Part shown: positions 5,664 to 6,382 of the stretch, piece after piece
Layout of the letters: every line of letters begins with the position of its first letter
Numbering within the stretch: position 1 is the stretch's first letter
Assembly: GCA_004556005.1 (NCBI GenBank)
Contig: SFJA01000099.1
Span: 1-6,382 of the forward strand
Direction of reading: 5' to 3'
Origin: Bacteroidales bacterium
Lineage (GTDB): Bacteria > Bacteroidota > Bacteroidia > Bacteroidales > UBA932
Length of the DNA: 6,382 nucleotides
Position numbers and translations under genes: made by a program
Notes under the pieces: model-generated
The model's database searches: none
What the model saw: only the letters and a program-made list of their open reading frames with translations
What the model was told of the DNA's origin: nothing

Positions 5664-5670
5664 ACTTTTG
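5663..5670 (+). promoter_or_regulatory. Putative -7 box of the XRE/methyltransferase promoter
   Basis: TACTTTTG fits TAnnTTTG, 20 bases before the ATG of the XRE gene. No good -33 TTTG lies at the standard 19-21 bp; the nearest is TTTA at 5643-5646 (16 bp). Transcription would start only some 10 bases before the coding region, giving a very short leader. Confidence 0.5.
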
Positions 5671-5690
5671 CAAAAAGAAATTCTATATAT

Positions 5691-5915
5691 ATGGATAAAG
5701 TTCAAAAGGAAGTGACATACATTAACCGCTTAAAAGTGGTATTGGCAGAGAAGCATCTTACTAACAAATGGCTTGCTGACAAACTTGGTAAAGATCAGGG
5801 GACTGTTTCAAAATGGTGCACGAATACGTTACAACCCAACCTTGAAACATTAAGGGAAATCGCATTAGCTCTTAATGTTGATATGGCTGATTTACTTTGG
5901 TCAGTCAAGAAATAA
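5691..5915 (+). CDS. XRE-family helix-turn-helix regulator
   Basis: The product is 74 residues and is almost entirely one Cro/C1-type HTH domain (about 13-70). LADKLGKDQGTVSKWCTN is the helix-turn-helix with recognition helix at about 36-45, followed by QPNLETLREIALALNVDMADLL, the usual helices 4 and 5. Proteins of this size act as dimeric repressors or activators. The gene for a C5 DNA methyltransferase starts 52 bp downstream on the same strand, an arrangement seen for controller (C) proteins of restriction-modification loci. A role as such a controller is inferred. The inverted repeat at 5639-5663 beside its -7 box supports autoregulation. There is no Shine-Dalgarno sequence, which is normal in Bacteroidota. 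Composition matches the AT-rich block, not the tra genes. Confidence 0.85.
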   Translation: MDKVQKEVTYINRLKVVLAEKHLTNKWLADKLGKDQGTVSKWCTNTLQPNLETLREIALALNVDMADLLWSVKK

Positions 5916-5923
5916 TAATTCTA

Positions 5924-5946
5924 AACCCCTCGATTTCGATGGGGTT
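5924..5946 (+). promoter_or_regulatory. Stem-loop between the XRE and methyltransferase genes
   Basis: AACCCC (5924-5929) pairs with GGGGTT (5941-5946); inside, TCGA (5930-5933) and TCGA (5936-5939) can also pair, leaving a bulged T at 5940. The stem ends 21 bases before the methyltransferase ATG and is followed by A-runs, so it is not a plus-strand intrinsic terminator. It could set the ratio of regulator to methyltransferase or lie at an mRNA processing site. Confidence 0.45.
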
Positions 5947-5950
5947 AAAA

Positions 5951-5961
5951 ACGTCAGACGT
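5951..5961. promoter_or_regulatory. 11-bp perfect palindrome before the methyltransferase start
   Basis: ACGTC-A-GACGT is a perfect dyad with a single central base, ending six bases before the ATG at 5968. A loop of one base cannot form a hairpin, so if it matters it is a duplex site for a dimeric protein. Being short, it may be chance. Confidence 0.3.
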
Positions 5962-5967
5962 GTTATT

Positions 5968-6382
5968 ATGAACGAAATTGAACAGTACTCTTATAAAGAC
6001 AAATTCCTCATTAGACAAATTTTAATGAGGGATGGTAGTATGTCAGAAAGTAAAGTTGCAACAACTTCTGATTGGGAAGAAGCTATACGACCAGAAGACT
6101 ATGATTCCGAATGGCTTAAAAGTAAAGACCATCCTCTTGCTCCTAAATGGAAGGATGAAATAAGGATGGTTGACTTATTCTCTGGTACTGGACCAATGAC
6201 TTTAGGAGTCGTTGAAGCTGGACGTGCAACTGGTCGTAAAATTAAACCTGTGTTTGCTGTTGACTTTGAAAAAACAGCTTCAGATAATTACAAACTCAAT
6301 TTCCCTGATTGTGAAGTGGTCAATGATGACATTAACAACATCATAGATGGTCAGCTCGGTGAATTTCCAACTAAGATTGAGC
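5968..6382 (+). CDS. C5 cytosine DNA methyltransferase, N-terminal part (runs off the window)
   Basis: The first 138 codons are present and open to the right edge. Residues 68-80 (VDLFSGTGPMTLG) match motif I of C5 cytosine methyltransferases, the S-adenosylmethionine-binding DLFSGxG loop. AVDFEKTASDNYKLNFPD (97-114) fits motif II with acidic Asp99, and VVNDDI (117-122) fits motif III. The catalytic Pro-Cys motif IV and target-recognition region would be beyond the window. The enzyme should methylate cytosine at C5 within a specific DNA site, either as the protective half of a restriction-modification pair or as an orphan. The roughly 66 residues before motif I are longer than usual for the family; the internal ATG at 6166 would remove them but would put motif I at the very N-terminus. 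The same-strand XRE gene upstream suggests a controlled restriction-modification locus. Confidence 0.85.
   Translation, partial: MNEIEQYSYKDKFLIRQILMRDGSMSESKVATTSDWEEAIRPEDYDSEWLKSKDHPLAPKWKDEIRMVDLFSGTGPMTLGVVEAGRATGRKIKPVFAVDFEKTASDNYKLNFPDCEVVNDDINNIIDGQLGEFPTKIE

Larger units (their letters stand above)
5376..5690. other. AT-rich region without a convincing gene; upstream region of the XRE gene
   Basis: No frame here looks like a real protein; the plus-strand frame open from within traF to 5626 is low-quality and antisense to traF/traE over its first part. The DNA is clearly richer in A and T than the tra and integrase blocks. It holds short direct repeats: CTTAACA at 5464 and 5474, and CTATCATTT at 5507 and 5524. 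It also has four TTGCAA sites (5556, 5576, 5606, 5668), two of them within the perfect palindrome TTTTGCAAAA (5604-5613 and 5666-5675). TAAATTTG at 5571-5578 also fits the -7 consensus on the plus strand. Confidence 0.6.

Noticed and set aside
1..6382. tRNA gene or tRNA-end attachment site, CRISPR array, insertion sequence with transposase
   Set aside because: No cloverleaf-like segment, regular repeat-spacer pattern or transposase-like protein was found on either strand.

Overview
The window looks like accessory DNA from a member of the Bacteroidota (Bacteroides, Parabacteroides or Prevotella type). The evidence is a run of CTnDOT-style conjugation genes (traE-traF-traG order), Bacteroides-type tyrosine integrase and helix-turn-helix accessory proteins, promoter boxes of the TAnnTTTG kind, and no obvious Shine-Dalgarno sequences. 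No tRNA, rRNA or CRISPR array was seen.

Three blocks of different origin are joined. Block 1 (1 to about 3468, all genes on the minus strand) is one end of a small integrative, probably mobilizable, element. Reading in the direction of transcription, it carries a putative promoter at 3338-3368, a regulator with three HTH modules, a tyrosine integrase, an excisionase-like HTH protein and a winged-helix protein with a long low-complexity tail. After these comes a non-coding stretch with a strong stem-loop (50-91), where a transfer origin or mobilization gene leader could lie. The rest of the element is off the left edge.

Block 2 (about 3469-5360, minus strand) is a fragment of a conjugative transposon transfer operon. 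It holds the last third or so of traE, an intact traF, and the first 456 codons of traG. traG is cut immediately after its Walker A motif by the end of block 1. A perfect 11-bp inverted repeat lies between traF and traG.

Block 3 (about 5360-6382, plus strand) is visibly AT-rich. About 315 bases without a convincing gene lead into a small XRE-family regulator and then a C5 cytosine DNA methyltransferase that runs off the right edge. This resembles a controller plus methyltransferase arrangement of a restriction-modification locus. An inverted repeat overlapping the regulator's -7 box fits autoregulation.

Overall this is a nested mosaic. A conjugative transposon operon is interrupted on one side by an integrative element that breaks its transfer ATPase, and on the other side is broken inside traE, where an AT-rich methyltransferase locus abuts it. 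As arranged here, the transfer operon cannot make a functional TraE or TraG. The inserted element is oriented so that tra read-through would run into its recombination genes.
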